This document shows, piece by piece, positions 8,839 through 8,983 of a stretch of DNA of 8,983 nt. Each line of letters starts with the position of its first letter. The stretch's first letter is position 1. The position numbers and the translations under genes are program-made. The notes beneath the pieces are model-generated. The model saw only the letters and a list, made by a program, of their open reading frames with translations. It was not told the origin of the DNA and made no database searches. The DNA comes from Clostridia bacterium (lineage in GTDB: Bacteria; Bacillota_A; Clostridia; Oscillospirales; CAG-272). The stretch is taken from NCBI GenBank assembly GCA_017542695.1, contig JAFXWT010000374.1, positions 1 to 8,983 on the forward strand, written 5' to 3'.

Positions 8839-8983
8839 ATGAAAAACAAAATTTTCGCAATAGTTCTTGCAGTTCTTTTCATCGTTTCCGTTTTCTCTGT
8901 AACGGTTTTTGCCGAAGACAGTGAATCGACCGAAGCGCCCACGCTCACGCTGACGGCGACGGAAGGCGAGGAAGCGACGGAGA
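8839..8983 (+). CDS. Start of a secreted or membrane protein, cut by the window end
   Basis: The first 48 residues are visible from ATG 8839, seven bases after TAAGGAG at the rpmG stop. Residues 1-25 form a typical signal peptide: MKNK, a hydrophobic core (IFAIVLAVLFIVSVFSVTVF) and VFA|EDS as a likely cleavage site. An acidic, Thr/Glu-rich stretch follows (SESTEAPTLTLTATEGEEATE), resembling a linker. It is probably co-transcribed with rpmG. The position would suit SecE, but the visible start does not look like a standard SecE, which lacks a cleavable signal. The protein may be an unrelated secreted protein or a SecE with an unusual N-terminal extension. Not decidable from this fragment. Confidence 0.8.
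   Translation, partial: MKNKIFAIVLAVLFIVSVFSVTVFAEDSESTEAPTLTLTATEGEEATE

Overview
This window looks like a chromosomal segment of an anaerobic Gram-positive bacterium, most likely a gut or rumen Clostridia member (Oscillospirales or a relative). That placement is inferred from the gene set: a rubrerythrin, an ECF sigma factor paired with a membrane-anchored serpin, a secreted SGNH esterase with a Thr/Ser stalk, NAD-dependent DNA ligase, Obg and a four-cysteine L33. AAGGAG-type ribosome binding sites also fit. All convincing genes lie on the plus strand. Most of the sequence is moderately GC-rich, apart from one AT-richer hypothetical gene near 7915-8412.

Layout: (1) 3-542 rubrerythrin, closed by an intrinsic terminator. 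(2) 657-2644, a two-gene unit: an ECF-type sigma factor overlapping (ATGA) a single-pass membrane protein. The membrane protein has a short cytoplasmic N-terminus like those of ECF partner (anti-sigma) proteins and a complete extracellular serpin domain. A strong terminator follows. (3) From a near-consensus promoter at 2703-2731: an SGNH hydrolase on a Thr-rich stalk with a C-terminal membrane anchor (2766-4115), then ligA (4112-6103), a Nudix hydrolase (6103-6621) and obg (6624-7904). These overlap or nearly abut and look co-transcribed. (4) 7915-8412, an unrecognised cytoplasmic protein with AT-richer composition, probably read from the same transcript. (5) 8455-8983, a very good promoter, a leader of about 190 nt holding a textbook intrinsic terminator, then rpmG (L33) and the start of a secreted or membrane protein cut by the window end.

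Two parts stand out. The sigma factor/serpin pair suggests a surface protease inhibitor used as the sensor of an ECF anti-sigma factor, so that protease attack could be read out as transcription. The rpmG leader has a terminator between its only clear promoter and the gene. It therefore looks like an attenuation-controlled ribosomal-protein leader, or a separate small RNA of about 155 nt with partial read-through.
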